From Bolinopsis microptera (lineage: Eukaryota > Ctenophora > Tentaculata > Lobata > Bolinopsidae), in assembly GCF_026151205.1 (NCBI RefSeq), contig NC_087079.1:9538635-9602634 (forward strand): a stretch of 64,000 nucleotides of DNA, read 5' to 3'. Of this stretch, positions 23,901 through 36,309 are shown one piece after another. How positions within the stretch are numbered: the first letter of the stretch is position 1; each line of letters begins with the position of its first letter. The position numbers were made by a program, and so were the translations under genes. The notes beneath the pieces are model-generated. The model was not told where the DNA came from. It ran no database searches and worked only from the letters and a program-made list of their open reading frames with translations.

Positions 23901-26900
23901 GGCAATGTTTCCATTTTGGTTTCAGAGTAGTTGAGATCGTGGAAACATTTGTGACCGATTTGGAAACATGCCCTTGTAGCCGTAATTCTGCCTGGACTGA
24001 CTTGGAATCGATCTGGCATGGTAGAGGGACATGTGTACTATCATTTCTAACCACTCAGAAGTGCGAAATATTGCCCTGGTTCATGGAATGAACGAAATGA
24101 ACAAAAAATGAACATTATCCTAGAATCGCCTGAAATGAGCTGAAACCGATTGGGATCGATTGGTAATGATACCAGAAGTGTCCTGTGTCCCTGAGAAGTT
24201 TGGTGGGTCTAGCATGTTACGAAAGGGCTCTGGGGTAATGTTTCCATTTTGGTTTCAGAGTAGTTGAGATCGTGGAAACATTTGTGACCGATTTGGAAAC
24301 ATGCCCTTGTAGCCGTAATTCTGCCTGGACTGACTTGGGATCGATCTGGCATGGTAGAGGGACATGTGTACTATCATTTCTAACCACTCAGAAGTGCGAA
24401 ATATTGCCCTGGTTCATGGAATGAACGAAATGAACAAAAAATGAACATTATCCTAGAATCGCCTGAAATGAGCTGAAACCGATTGGGATCGATTGGTAAT
24501 GATACCAGAAGTGTCCCTGAGAAGTTTGGTGGGTCTAGCATGTTACGAAAGGGCTCTGGGGCAATGTTTCCATTTTGGTTTCAGAGTAGTTGAGATCGTG
24601 GAAACATTTGTGACCGATTTGGAAACATGCCCTTGTAGCCGTAATTCTGCCTGGACTGACTTGGAATCGATCTGGCATGGTAGAGGGACATGTGTACTAT
24701 TATTTCTAACCACTCAGAAGTGTGAAATATTGCCCTGGTTCATGGAATGAACGAAATGAACAAAAAATGAACATTGTCCTAAAATCGCCTGAAATGAGCT
24801 GAAACCGATTGGGATCGATTGGTAATGATACCAGAAGTGTCCCTGAGAAGTTTGGTGGGTCTAGCATGTTACGAAAGGGCTCTGGGGCAATGTTTCCATT
24901 TTGGTTTCAGAGTAGTTGAGATCGTGCAAACAATTGTGACCGATTTGGAAACATACCAACATTCAAGTACGTTTTAAAGTAATTCACACGAGAGTATGAT
25001 AATTATTATCAGTTTAATCTTGTTCAGCGTCATCGAAAATGTAAGGTTACAAGGTTTTCCCTTTGATTTTCATCCATAAAAAATCCTTCTATTTTCGATT
25101 CTCTGAGCCAGCTGTCTGCTGGTTTTCAGAAGGTGGTACCAGATGCTGCTGTATAATTGAGCGTTCAGCTAATTGAGTCCAATTACACACGAAACACTGT
25201 ATATAAGGCCTGATCAAGTAACTTGAGCTCTGCATCTGGTGACGTCACAAAATATCCTAGTCAGCATACGACACGTTACGAATGTGATAACGTGTTCGAG
25301 GATTAACGAATCAAGGTCACGTGATAGGACCGACTGTCACGTGACCTCAGTTATCTCTTATATGGCACTAGGAGCTGCAATTGATCAGCTCTTAATTGGG
25401 CTGCAATCATTGACAGGCCTATAATTACCCAATTTTAAATGAACGATATTTCATTCTACAGAATGATGAGAGTGTAAACAGAATGCTTCCCGGAAACAGC
25501 ACAATGAAGGGAACAAAATCTTCCACCCATAGTCCCTAAATGTTTCCAAATCGGACACAAATGTTTCCACGAGCTCAACTACTCTGACACCAAAATAAAA
25601 ACAATGCCCCAGAGCCCTTTCTTAACATGCTATACCCACCAAACTTCTCAGGGACACTTCTGGTATCATTACCAATCGATCCCAATCGGTTTCAGCTCAT
25701 TTCAGGCGATTCTAGGATAATGTTCATTTTTTGTTCATTTCGTTCATTCCATGAACCAGGGCAATATTTCGCACTTCTGAGTGGTTAGAAATGATAGTAC
25801 ACATGTCCCTCTACCATGCCAGATCGATTCCAAGTCAGTCCAGGCAGAATTACGGCTACAAGGGCATGTTTCCAAATCGGTCACAAATGTTTCCACGATC
25901 TCAACTACTCAGAGACCAAAATGGAAACATTACCCCAGAGCCCTTTCTTAACATGCTAGACCCACCAAACTTCTCAGGGACACTTCTGGTATCATTACCA
26001 ATCGATCCCAATCGGTTTCAGCTCATTTCAGGCGATTCTAGGATAATGTTCATTTTTTGTTCATTTCGTTCATTCCATGAACCAGGGCAATATTTCGCAC
26101 TTCTGAGTGGTTAGAAATAATAGTACACATGTCCCTCTACCATGCCAGATCGATTCCAAGTCAGTCCAGGCAGAATTACGGCTACAAGGGCATGTTTCCA
26201 AATCGGTCACAAATGTTTCCACGATCTCAACTACTCTGAAACCAAAATGGAAACATTACCCCAGAGCCCTTTCTTAACATGCTAGACCCACCAAACTTCT
26301 CAGGGACACTTCTGGTATCATAACCAATCAATCCCAATTGGTTTCAGCTAATTTCAAGCGATTTTAGGATAATGTTCATTTTTTGTTCATTTCGTTCATT
26401 CCATGAACCAGGGCAATATTTCGCACTTCTGAGTGGTTAGAAATAATAGTACACATGTCCCTCTACCATGCCATCTCGATTTCAAGTCAGCCCAGGCAGA
26501 ATTACAGCTACAAGGGCATGTTTCCAAATCGGTCACAAATGTTTCCACGATCTCAACTACTCTGAAACCAAAATGAAAACATTGCCCCAGAGCCCTTTCT
26601 TAACATGCTAGACCCACCAAACTTCTCAGGGACACTTCTGGTATCATAACCAATCAATCCCAATTGGTTTCAGCTAATTTCAAGCGATTTTAGGATAATG
26701 TTCATTTTTTGTTCATTTCGTTCATTCCATGAACCAGGGCAATATTTCGCACTTCTGAGTGGTTAGAAATGATAGTACACATGTCCCTCTACCATGCCAG
26801 ATCGATTCCAAGTCAGTCCAGGCAAAATTACGGCTACAAGGGCATGTTTCCAAATCGGTCACAATTCTGTCACAATTCTGTCACATGTTTCCAAAATGTT

Positions 26901-28162
26901 TCCAAAATCTCGGATTCATGAACTCTCGCGTGTTCCAGTCCAAACGCCCGTCAGAGACTTAGCTATTCTAATATTCTAATGCACTGTGCCCGAAAATTCG
27001 TCCCAGCGCCCAGCCCCAGCCCCCAGCAGGGTTAGGAATTACGATCAGGGTCAGGTTTAGTGTTAAAGTTGGAGTTTATTTCCAGACATGGTGCAAGACA
27101 ACGTGAATCAGGTTGGCGATAGAGGCAGGGATATGAAGTTGATGTAATATGAAATTTTTATAAAGAAAATTTATTTATTTATCATTCTCAGAAAGTTTTT
27201 CAGTTGTTGTATCCCTCTCCCAGTCCCCGCCTATAATACTCACATCGTGCGACATTCTCCCGTCCATATTAATGTCAAGTAACTGGGGCGCTGGAATGGT
27301 AAATACCACAGCGTCAAATATAGCACTTCTCCCTTCAGCATTCACAACTTCTATCTGAGTGTGCTGAATTAGCGACATGAATTACCGAAATGAATTTTAA
27401 ATTTACAAAATAATAAAAAATTTACTTAGCATGGTAGGTAATTTAGATGATAGGTAGAGTCTGAAAACGGAGTAGAATTTGTTGACTAAATTTTCCGAAT
27501 CTCATAATACTTTGAAGCATCGCTTGTTAGAAGATCATATTTAGGAATTTATAAAATAATACCTTATTGAAAAAATACCTTGTTATCCAACATTTTAAGA
27601 GCTGTTACTCTCGTCCCGTAGAACACATTGGTACCAGAAAGGAAGTATTTTGATGTAGAATTCATTCCTTTTTTAGCAACATAGTGCACACAGTCACCAC
27701 CGTACTTATTGGGGGCGTTAACTATGTTACCCTGAGGGTATTTTTTTTATTGAATTTGGCAGTTTTCACTTTGTAATTACAGATTACTCCACCAGATGGC
27801 AGATATCATTTGTTTTTTTGGTTAGCATTAAGAAAATGACTTTTCTGGAAGATGTAAAGTTTTAAAAACTTTAAGATTAAAGTGCAAGACTCGCTTCTCA
27901 TTAAACCAACCTTGAGCTCATGAATAACATTGGTACTTTTCAACTCTTTAATATACGGTTTAAAAAACTCATCATTCTTCCAATGAGTACAATACTGTGT
28001 TCCAATATCACAGGAATGTTCACCGTCCCGCTTGGTAGCTTGTCTCCCTCCTGCCCCACGTGACTTCTCCCAGACTGTCAGGGTTAGTTCAGGTGCAGTT
28101 GCACGGAGCACTTTACACAGCACACTGCCAGTAAACCCGGCTCCAACTATAAGCACTGACAT
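20924..28162 (-). CDS. RNLS: Renalase (FAD-dependent oxidase of alpha-NAD(P)H isomers)
   Basis: Flavoprotein of the amine-oxidase fold; known renalases oxidise aberrant NAD(P)H isomers. Five coding exons on the minus strand: 28162-27911, 27731-27579, 27363-27244, 21646-21496, 21276-20924. They sum to 1029 bases, i.e. 342 residues, the same length as the human protein as I recall it. Exon 1 has the dinucleotide-binding motif VLIVGAGFTGSVLCK and the ERGRR-like EKSRGAGGR. Exon 3 ends the sheet with VVFTIPAPQLLDI. The last exon has LLIHSSAPWAV and the family C-terminal block NPLVIAGGDSFMNTSNL. Start ATG at 28162 directly precedes the FAD motif. Intron 3 (21647-27243) is 5.6 kb and full of repeats, so splicing across it should be checked. 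It lies about 520 bp downstream of SART1 on the same strand and converges on the receptor gene. Confidence 0.9.
21711..22458. mobile_element. GGGGCCATCTACTTAGGACG MITE, copy 2, interrupted
   Basis: Ends match the 12234-12531 element (GGGGCCATCTACTTAGGACG; GACGTCTTAAGTAGATGGC). The shared interior (AAGTAACTACACATTTTATT … AACAATGAATT) is split by a ~230 bp GC-richer insertion at about 22105-22325 containing TGTAGCGCGATGCG. It starts 65 bases upstream (on the minus strand) of renalase exon 21646-21496, close to its acceptor. Confidence 0.6.
23268..26925. mobile_element. Foldback-like element: inverted arms made of ~330 bp tandem units
   Basis: The left arm (about 23400-24965) contains about 4.5 head-to-tail ~330 bp units, recognisable by GTAATGATACCAGAAGTGTC and AACGAAATGAACAAAAAATG. 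The right arm (about 25490-26900) contains about four of the same units in inverse orientation. They are separated by ~0.5 kb of unrelated DNA. The outer ends share ATGAATCCGAG in inverse orientation. The 8-mer TCGCGTGT flanks the whole structure directly at 23260-23267 and 26926-26933. Long inverted arms of tandem units resemble foldback elements. Frames such as that at 23834-24091 are repeat artefacts. It lies inside renalase intron 3. Confidence 0.75.
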
Positions 28163-28683
28163 GACACTGGTGTTACATTCTATACCTTCATGAGATGTAC
28201 TGTTAATTAGCTTGGTGTGAGGTTATTGTGGTGGCTTTTTAGCTTTGTAAGACTTACATGCATATTATATGCTTTATTAACAGAACATCAAACTTTGAAA
28301 GTTTAAACAGTACAATAATTTTAGTTATGATTTTGGAGTTGTTACTAGGAAATATATTCATAAATTTCTTTATTAGTTCTATAAAAAGGATGAAATTCAA
28401 CTATTATATAATGAGTTCTTTAACAAGTGAATTTATAAATTTGCCTTTACTGGAAGAAGGAAAGAAGAATACGGTTATTTCGTAGAATGATAAAATAATA
28501 TTATATTAAGTAGCACATTGTCCTGATATATCGTTTAAAGAGTTCACATCTGAAGGTCAGCCACACAATTTCAGCTACTGACATGAATATTGATTACGTA
28601 ATTTCTTTGCCATTTTCAAAGCGAGATTTCTTTAAGATTTCTTCGAAAATAAAACTTGAATGATGTCAAAATTTCATAATTTA

Positions 28684-31600
28684 TCACCTCTTAGACAGTT
28701 TCGAAATGTTATTATTAACGTCTTGAGGAATCCTATTACCACCCGACAGTACAATATAAGCTGAATTAGCATCCTTTTGTTTCTCTCTGAACAACGCTGC
28801 TGACCCTAACGGGGTATCATCAGATTCCATCTTCTTCAGCGACATCTCCTCCACTGCTTTCTTCATCCTCTTCTCTGTTTTCATCTTACCTGACCCCTTG
28901 CCGTGGAACTTATGTGACAGTTGTCTGAATGCCTCTTTTGAGTTCAACTCTCTTCCAATGCTGTCTGTATATGCTATTTTAACATCAGGATTGTAGTTAC
29001 GCTTTTCCGGGAACTGACCTGAGCTATACTCCCGGTCACCACGTCGGCGTGTGTCCACATCCTGACCCGTGTCTTTGTCCACTTGGTAGAATCTAGCGCG
29101 AAGTGACCCTGTTGCTTGAACTGCATCGCTTATGTCTTTAGAGTTGACGGATTTTTTGTTGATATCGATGAAGCCCTTGCGCTGTGCAACTTGTAGTGCT
29201 CCAGATAAACCACGTTGAAGTGAAGGTTCTGCCTCGATAACCTCCTGTGTATCTACACGACTTGGGTCGTAGTCTTGAAACTGTAATAAATAAAATGATT
29301 AAAAATAAATAAATACTGGCACCTGTGTCACAGAGATTTAAGTATATCCCAGACTAAAATATACTGATGTGTTATCTTGTAACCAGTAACATTAAATTTC
29401 TTTTAAACTACTCAATACTACTATTCAACAACAAATTTACGCTCTCATGATGTAGTTTTTATGAAGATTTCAAGCCTCATATTGTGTGTTTCGTGTCCAA
29501 ATGCAACATTTTCATATTTATTTAAATACTTGAAATTATCATATTTTTTAATTAAAATGGAAAAAAAATGTCAAGAACAAAGATTAGATTTTAGGTTTCA
29601 GCCGGGGTAGGATTTATAATCAAATTTGACAAAATCTGACAGAAAAGTGATGCACGTTAAGGAAAGAGATTAAGAAACCTCTCCAAAAGTAGCGGTGACA
29701 AAGTCAACATCCTTCCAATCACTGATCTTCTCAACAGGTTCCTCTGTTTCCATTGGTTCTGGTTTTATGGGAGTTTCACTAGGCTCCTTTTCTTCACTTC
29801 CTCCTATACCTTTAGCAAATTCAGCTGTTCTATCCAGTACGATCTGACCTGAAAATTCGACACTCAATAATTGGATTGATTTTGATGCTTATAAAATCTG
29901 TGTCATCTATATTAATTATTAAGCCTACTGAGTAAAACGTTTGAGCTCTGGACATCATTTCATCTGTTGAATCTCTATTATAATTCGAAAGATTATTTCT
30001 GTATAAATACTTTCTACAGTGCAGAGCTGGATGATGAACACAAATTAAAACATAACTGATCATGTCTGTATGTATGTATGTACGACCGCCCACGTGCAAA
30101 TTAGGTAAAAAGCAAAAGGTTGCATAGTAACCATGTGCATGGTAACGGTATTGAAACACGCACTTGCACGTGCAATGATTGTTCGAACGGCATTTTGATC
30201 GGTTTTGTGGTAATTACGTTGTGTTTGAAATTAAAGAGTTTAAATCGGCTGTTTCTTCGGTTGTGACGGATATTTTTTGATGTGATTAAAAATTAATTTC
30301 AAAGAATACTACTAACTTCCTCCCTGTTACTTTATAAAGTACTAGAAAGCCCGTGGGAGGAAGCTAATAGTATTCTTTGGTAGTCAGTTTTTATCGCATC
30401 AAAAAATATCCGTCACAACCGAAGATACAGCCGATTAAAATGTAGTTCGCACTGAACACAACGTTATTACCACAAAACCGATCAAAATGATGTTAAAACA
30501 ATCATTGCACGTGCACCGTACACATTTCAACACCGTTACCATGGTTACTATGCAAATTCTTATTTTTCACCTAATTTGCACGTGGGCGGTCGTACATACA
30601 TACAGAAACAATTCTTTGAATTATAAGTAAGATATTGTATACTTTAATATAAAGTACTAGAAAGGGTCATAGGGAGGTAGCTAATAGTATTTTTGTTAGT
30701 AAGTTTAAATCGCGTCAAAAAATATCCTACACAACCGAAAATACAGCCAATTAAAATGTTGCTCGTACTAAACTGAAACACAGCGTAATATCAACAAAAC
30801 CGATCAAAATGACGTTAAAATAATCATTGCACGTGCACGTGCGTGTAATAACACTCATTACCATGGGTACTATGCAAGTTCATATTTTCGTCTGATTTGC
30901 ACGTGGGCGGTCGTACAGTGTACAATGTACAAAGATAATTCTCTGAATTATAAGTAAGATAAATACTTACTAGCTTTAGCTACTCCTGGGATAGCTTCCT
31001 CTTTAGGCTGTAATTGTGATAATGTCTCCAATATAGTCTTCTTGTTCTCTTTTATGTTTGATCTGAGAGGATGCATATTGCATTATTAGCGTTTCTCCTT
31101 TCAAATATAAAGTACTTATCTATTGGAACAATGAGTTTGACTGTGAAATAAGGATCTAAAGACCCTGTAACATGTAATAAAACTGATCTGATATGTAATT
31201 TTAATGCTTTAAAAATCATTTAAAATTTGTTTCTAAAAAAATCAGCATTACAAGACGTTCTTACACCTTTGCACAAAAATCTGACAGAACACAAAGGAAT
31301 ATCAAATAACGGAGTAGTTCGCTGTTTATTAGTCTCATGATTGAAATACTGATATCTGGATATTATCCGGTTGGAAGAGACAAGGACAAGTGAAACAAGG
31401 AAGTTAGGAGTAAGGGCAAATTTTCGGCGTCAACGCCATCTTCAGGCTAAAATTGTTATAAATGTTATATAACTGAATACAGGTTACATCAAATGGTATT
31501 ATACATTACATTGAAAATAGTGATGTACACACGTTTTACACTCTGTCCAAGTACATAATATCTACTGAACAGCAGGGTCGTGTGCTATTTGTTTAAATTT

Positions 31601-34316
31601 GTCTTTGAATATGTTGTAAAAGAAATCCCTTAAGCTTCTCGCACTCTTCTTTGTTATTGATACTAGGTTTAAATAAATTAATGTAGTAAGCTTCTGTCAC
31701 TTTACGTTTAATGGTGCTATATAAGTTAATTTCTAAAATATCGAAGGAAATATCTGGTTCTATGTTATCGTGAAACTCTGAATAATGAGCAGCTAACGCA
31801 TTATCAGGATAGGTTAAAGGCCTGTTGACTGCTCTTCGATGCTCTGAAAATCTATCGTGTGCTGTCGTGTGCTCTATCGTTTTCCAAAGAAGTCACTCAA
31901 TTTGCCCTCTCACACAACTTACCGGTCAAATTCATATTCACACCAGGTAAGAAACTCTCAGAGATCTTATGTTCATCACGCCCACACGACAAACCACACT
32001 GCACCATACCAAACTGTATCATATGTCCACTCATCACAACAAATCACGACTGCAAACCAAAATGTGTCATATACAAAGTTACGTGTAAATTATGTCAAGA
32101 GCTATATATAGGGGAAACGAGTAGAACAGCACACGATAGATTTTCAGAGCATCGAAGAGCAGTCAACAGGCCTTTAACCTATCCTGATAATGCGTTAGCT
32201 GCTCATTATTCAGAGTTTCACGATAACATAGAACCAGATATTTCCTTCGATATTTTAGAAATTAACTTATATAGCACCATTAAACGTAAAGTGACAGAAG
32301 CTTACTACATTAATTTATTTAAACCTAGTATCAATAACAAAGAAGAGTGCGAGAAGCTTAAGGGATTTCTTTTACAACATATTCAAAGACAAATTTAAAC
32401 AAATAGCACACGACCCTGCTGTTCAGTAGATATTATGTACTTGGACAGAGTGTAAAACGTGTGTACATCACTATTTTCAATGTAATGTATAATACCATTT
32501 GATGTAACCTGTATTCAGTTATATAACATTTATAACAATTTTAGCCTGAAGATGGCGTTGACGCCGAAAATTTGCCCTTACTCCTAACTTCCTTGTTTCA
32601 CTTGTCCTTGTCTCTTCCAACCGGATAATATCCAGATATCAGTAGAACACAAAGGAGTCCCAGCATAAACATTATAAGACTAGTACCTTCTTGATCGAGC
32701 AAGAGCAGCTTCAAGTTCATTGTCTTCCTCTTCCAGTCTCACTGAGTACAATTCTCTCTCGCTGATCTTTCCACCACTGCCTTTCTTTGATACCACATTG
32801 GAGTCTGGTTGGTCGTCTACAAGAGAATAATCAAGTAAGGATATGAAAAAGTGGCATTCTGTTATAATAGTTGTACATGGTCATTTTAAGAGAGAGCATG
32901 AGTTTACTTTACATTAGATATGCTTTAAGACTTATGTCTATCATTATTTACTTAAAAGTAGCTTTTGGACGATTGTCTATCATTAATGTATAATTACAGT
33001 ACAGGTTGGGTGTTAATTTAACCCGAATAAACCAAAACAAGATCAAAGGAAAGAAACTTACCAATATCGATTTCCATATTGTCACCGTTATCTTTAATTT
33101 TCACCTCATCAACGCTTCCTTTGCTCCTTCCCCCTGCAGCCCTTGATCCATGGTCTCGACGTCCAGTCAGTTTCTCTTCATTTGGCAACGGAGCAATTTC
33201 ATCTACTTTGGTTTTTCTAATCTTTCTTATTTTCTTTTTCCTAGGTTTCTTGAAAGCGGTAACTTCGTCTGTTGTAAAATATTCAGTTGCAGTTTTCTTT
33301 AAATATGCTGTGTCAAGAGAAATGTTTCCAGGTCGCTGCTGTAATCCTTCTGACATTTTCCTCTTGATAACTTCAGCATTCTGTGCTTCAGACAACTTGA
33401 AACTCCGTTTCTTCTCACCCTCAATAACTTCATCATACTTTGAGAGCATGTTCTGCCGTTTGACATTCCCAAATTCATCAATATCTTCAGTGTACGGATT
33501 ATAATCAGGCTTTTTCTTCTTAAGATCATTATTCCTATCTACTTTTTCATTGTCCAGCATGTTCACATTTATAAGGACATCTTCATCTCCTTCTTCGTCA
33601 AGAATTTCTTTGTCCTGAAGTGTCAGAATGGTCATATCCCCTTCTTTGAAAGAGCTAACATCATGCAACACAGTTAAGTCCTTCATATTTTTATTTGTGT
33701 ATTCCCTACCAAAGCGATTACTTTCCACAAGCTCACCAATTCCGAATTCATCATCCATGGCATCCAACAGTTTGGTCTGAGCTGCAGCAGCAGCTTTTTT
33801 GCTGTCAATAGTTCGACTGCGTTGTATCCAAGCAACAGTATCTGTCAAGTCAGTTGAGCCAGCACCTAATGATTTGACACTGCTAAGCTGCTGCTTTATC
33901 CTTCTTTTTTCTTGAAGAAGTTTCATTTTTTCAGCTAACTTTTCTGTTTCCAAAATTTTACCCATGTTTTTTGCAGGCACATGTACATCACCTGATTTGT
34001 CAGCTACTTCTAGAGGCTTCATCCCCAGTTTTTCCCTCAGCTTGTTTGTTTCGTCAATGCTAAGTGAAACAACATTTTGATCTACTTCCACTTTCTTTGA
34101 CTCATCTTCTAAAGGTTTCAAACCTAGCTTTTCTCTCAATTTGTTACTATCATTCACACTCAAAGAAGCTTGAGCAAAATTATCAGCATTGCTGTCAGGT
34201 GAATCATGTTTATGCCTCTTTTTGTCTCTTCTTTCTGTACTCTCTGAATGTTCTGAATGCCGACTTTTCTTCTTTTTATCTTTCTTTTTATCTTTTTTCT
34301 TCTTTTCTGAACCCAT
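28684..34316 (-). CDS. SART1: SART1/Snu66, U4/U6.U5 tri-snRNP component
   Basis: Nuclear splicing factor required for assembly and activation of the tri-snRNP. Exons on the minus strand: 34316-33062, 32816-32687, 31062-30971, 29848-29679, 29280-28684; 2244 bases, 747 residues plus stop (human about 800). The N-terminus is a Lys/Ser-rich tract (KKKDKKKDKKKKSRHSEHSE), followed by two LREKLG(L/M)KPLE repeats, then DLTDTVAWIQRSR and DYNPYTEDIDEFG. The C-terminus has the strongly conserved EAFRQLSHKFHGKGSGKMKT and AYIVLSGG. Start ATG at 34316 directly precedes the basic tract; an acceptor-like CAATTTAG lies just upstream, so a 5' UTR intron is possible. Introns carry a palindrome and a Penelope-like fragment. 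Upstream of renalase on the same strand. Confidence 0.95.
30065..30606. repeat. Large palindromic (foldback MITE-like) repeat in a SART1 intron
   Basis: Left arm starts GTACGACCGCCCACGTGCAA; the right arm ends with its inverse TTGCACGTGGGCGGTCGTAC near 30597. Arms of ~255 bp meet near 30340. Shared internal marks are CGGATATTTTTTGATG and GATCGGTTTTGTGGTAAT. A third copy in right-arm orientation occupies about 30650-30920, ending 50 bases before a SART1 exon. Confidence 0.75.
31349..32642 (+). mobile_element. Penelope-like retroelement fragment with GIY-YIG endonuclease and inverted copy
   Basis: The frame at 31859-32398 (no ATG, so 5' truncated) encodes the C-terminal endonuclease of Penelope-like elements: a zinc-binding CxxxxC array (CTIPNCIICPL … CKPKCVIYKVTCKLC) followed by ELYIGETSRTAHDRFSEHRR, the GIY-YIG core with its Arg, and a late Glu (VTEAYYINLF). 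The segment 32127-32640 is repeated in inverse orientation at 31349-31860, giving a hairpin of ~0.5 kb arms with ends CTGATATCTGGATATTATCC. Such partial inverted copies are known for Penelope-like elements. The reverse-transcriptase domain is absent. Located in a SART1 intron. Confidence 0.8.
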
Positions 34317-35292
34317 TGTTACCTAAATTGAAATTTGGATCACAAAAATTAGGGGAAGTACTTGCAAACCAATTTCAGTATGATCCTATGTAAATATTAC
34401 TTCAAAATGTAAATTACTTAGCAAAGATTTAGAGAAACCTCCATTTAAAATGATAAGAAAGGGGACCCTTACAAAGCTTGAATAAATTTCATCTTAGTAA
34501 CCATCCCTTCACAACGACCACCCAACAGTGCTATAAATGGTTATTATTGTGTGATCCAGCAAACCACTTAAAGTAGAGTGTTACAGTGCAAACGTTCACT
34601 GCTGCAATGTTATCTTATAACAATCCAAAGTAAAAATATGCAGAGACAATCTTTAAATCTGTTACATCCTATAGTAAAGAGAGGAGACATACTTTAGGTA
34701 ATGAATGTAAATTTGACTAGAATCAGGAAAACTTTAGTTGTGAGACACGTCTGACTCTCCATCACTTGTTAATAAACCCTAAGACAGAACGCACTGGTCT
34801 AAGTACTGGTATATGAAAAAAGACAATAAAGAAGACATTCGCATGGAAGATATGCAAATTTCTGATCAGACGAACCTAAAAGTATAGACTGTTCTTGATT
34901 GTTCCCTATGTGCAAAATAGTGCAGATAAATGGGGTCATTTGGATGGGCCACGTTAAGTAGACTTCCTATTTCATTTATGAGAACATTCAATTAGTGATG
35001 CTCTCAGGATGGAAAAATGTTTCTAGGAAAATAGCAAACAGTATTTAACAGGACGAAGCAATATGTACACCATCTTTCTTACCCACAATCTCAGTTTCTT
35101 ACATTCAATATTATTTTCATACCCACAATTTTTCTCTAATGCAGAATCTCACTTTATTACCCACAATCTCACTTTCTTAAAATATCTCTAGAGAAGTATA
35201 TTTGACGTATCGAGCAGAAAATGCTGGTAAGGCCTTCTAATAAATACCTGATTATCATACCTGGATCAACAGCAAACCCGCGGCCATTTCAG

Positions 35293-35505
35293 TGGCGTAA
35301 CGAAGGGCCCCGCTGGGGGGGGGGGGGGGGGGGGGGGAAATGGCCAGGTGGCATAACGTTGCCCATTAGCGCCCCCCCCCCCCCCCCCCCCCCTGCTGAA
35401 GAAGCACCCCCTTATTGGCACCATCTCCCATTTTGGCACCCCTCCCTAAAACTGGGCAAATAAGATGATTTTAGAAGATGTGCCTGTACAATCTCTAAAA
35501 AAGTG
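35293..35505. mobile_element. CAGTGGCGTAAC hAT-type MITE, rearranged copy
   Basis: Begins CAGTGGCGTAACGAAGGGCC and a G run. It then has GGCATAACGTTGCCCATTAG, a C run, and the body GAAGCACCCCCTTATTGGC … GATTTTAGAAGATGTGCCTG, which matches the 44685-44983 element. The right terminus is not found. Poly(G) and poly(C) runs of more than 20 bases lie inside it. The overlapping glycine/proline frame at 35221-35463 is not a gene. Confidence 0.6.
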
Positions 35506-35972
35506 CGAGAATTGCACTTTAATTGTGGAATAGCATACATAAACGGATTCTAAATAAGAAATCCTCACTAATTTTATTTTGTATCAATTAAAGTCAACAT
35601 AAATATATTTTAAATATAACTAGCAGGACCTTTATACCAGATATCTTAAAGGGGACTTGGAGTAGCAAGAGAATGGATAGAAGGTATATATACCTATTAC
35701 AACAAGAATTGCGCCCGTTGATTTCGTTTTGGCGGACGCTAGATTTCCGTTCACTATAACTATAAATATAGGCTCCAATCAGCTCACTTCATAATAATAA
35801 TATTGATACACATCAGTACACTATACTACGCATACCAATTACCACGTACAAATTGGGCTTATTACCTAATACTATACTTATTACATAGTATACATTAAAA
35901 TACACCTGCGCTACGCATTCATTGACAGGCTAGCTATATACATCACATCTCCGCAAGCAATACTCGCTTGCC

Positions 35973-36309
35973 TACATTGAGAGGGGCCGTTACGAAACCC
36001 CCCTAGTACCAAGAGAACATCGATGGTGCACTTTCTGCTTTTTCAGCAAGGGGCTTAAGCCTATTGAGGACGAAATTCATGTTCTAACTGACTGTTTACT
36101 CTACTCCTCAGTTAGAGAAAAATTTAACTTCCATCTCAAAAATATTACTGACCTAGCCGGTTTGCTATCCGATAAAACACTAGACCCTACGAAATTTACT
36201 GCCACAACAAGAGCAATCCATTTAATTCTCTCTGTGAACGAACATTTTACAGCCTACTATAAGAGCCCAGATTTCCACTCAAATACTGGCCAATGCATAA
36301 TGCTATAGG
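35973..36309 (+). pseudogene. LINE 3' terminal fragment (C-terminal zinc-knuckle region)
   Basis: An open frame without ATG reads ERGRYETPLVPREHRWCTFC, then KPIEDEIHVLTDCLLYSSVR and ends at TAG 36307-36309. The R.ET.L…R.C..C….EDE.H.L..C..Y…R motif is the C-terminal Cys/His region found after the RT domain of many animal non-LTR elements. Only this end is present; 5' truncated. Confidence 0.65.

Noticed and set aside
23834-26962. Several repeated 60-107 codon frames (VMIPEVSLRSLVGLACYE and others)
   Set aside because: They repeat with the ~330 bp satellite period, appear on both arms and resemble no protein family.
32540-32575. Hammerhead-ribozyme-like core CTGAAGA … GAAA around a GGCG/CGCC stem in the Penelope-like element (mirrored near 31425)
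   Set aside because: Penelope-like elements can carry hammerhead ribozymes, but here the sequences before and after the core cannot pair as stem I and no cleavage triplet is placed correctly. An Infernal scan with the hammerhead models would settle it.
35221-35463. 80-codon frame with Gly and Pro runs
   Set aside because: Runs through poly(G) and poly(C) of a hAT-type MITE copy.
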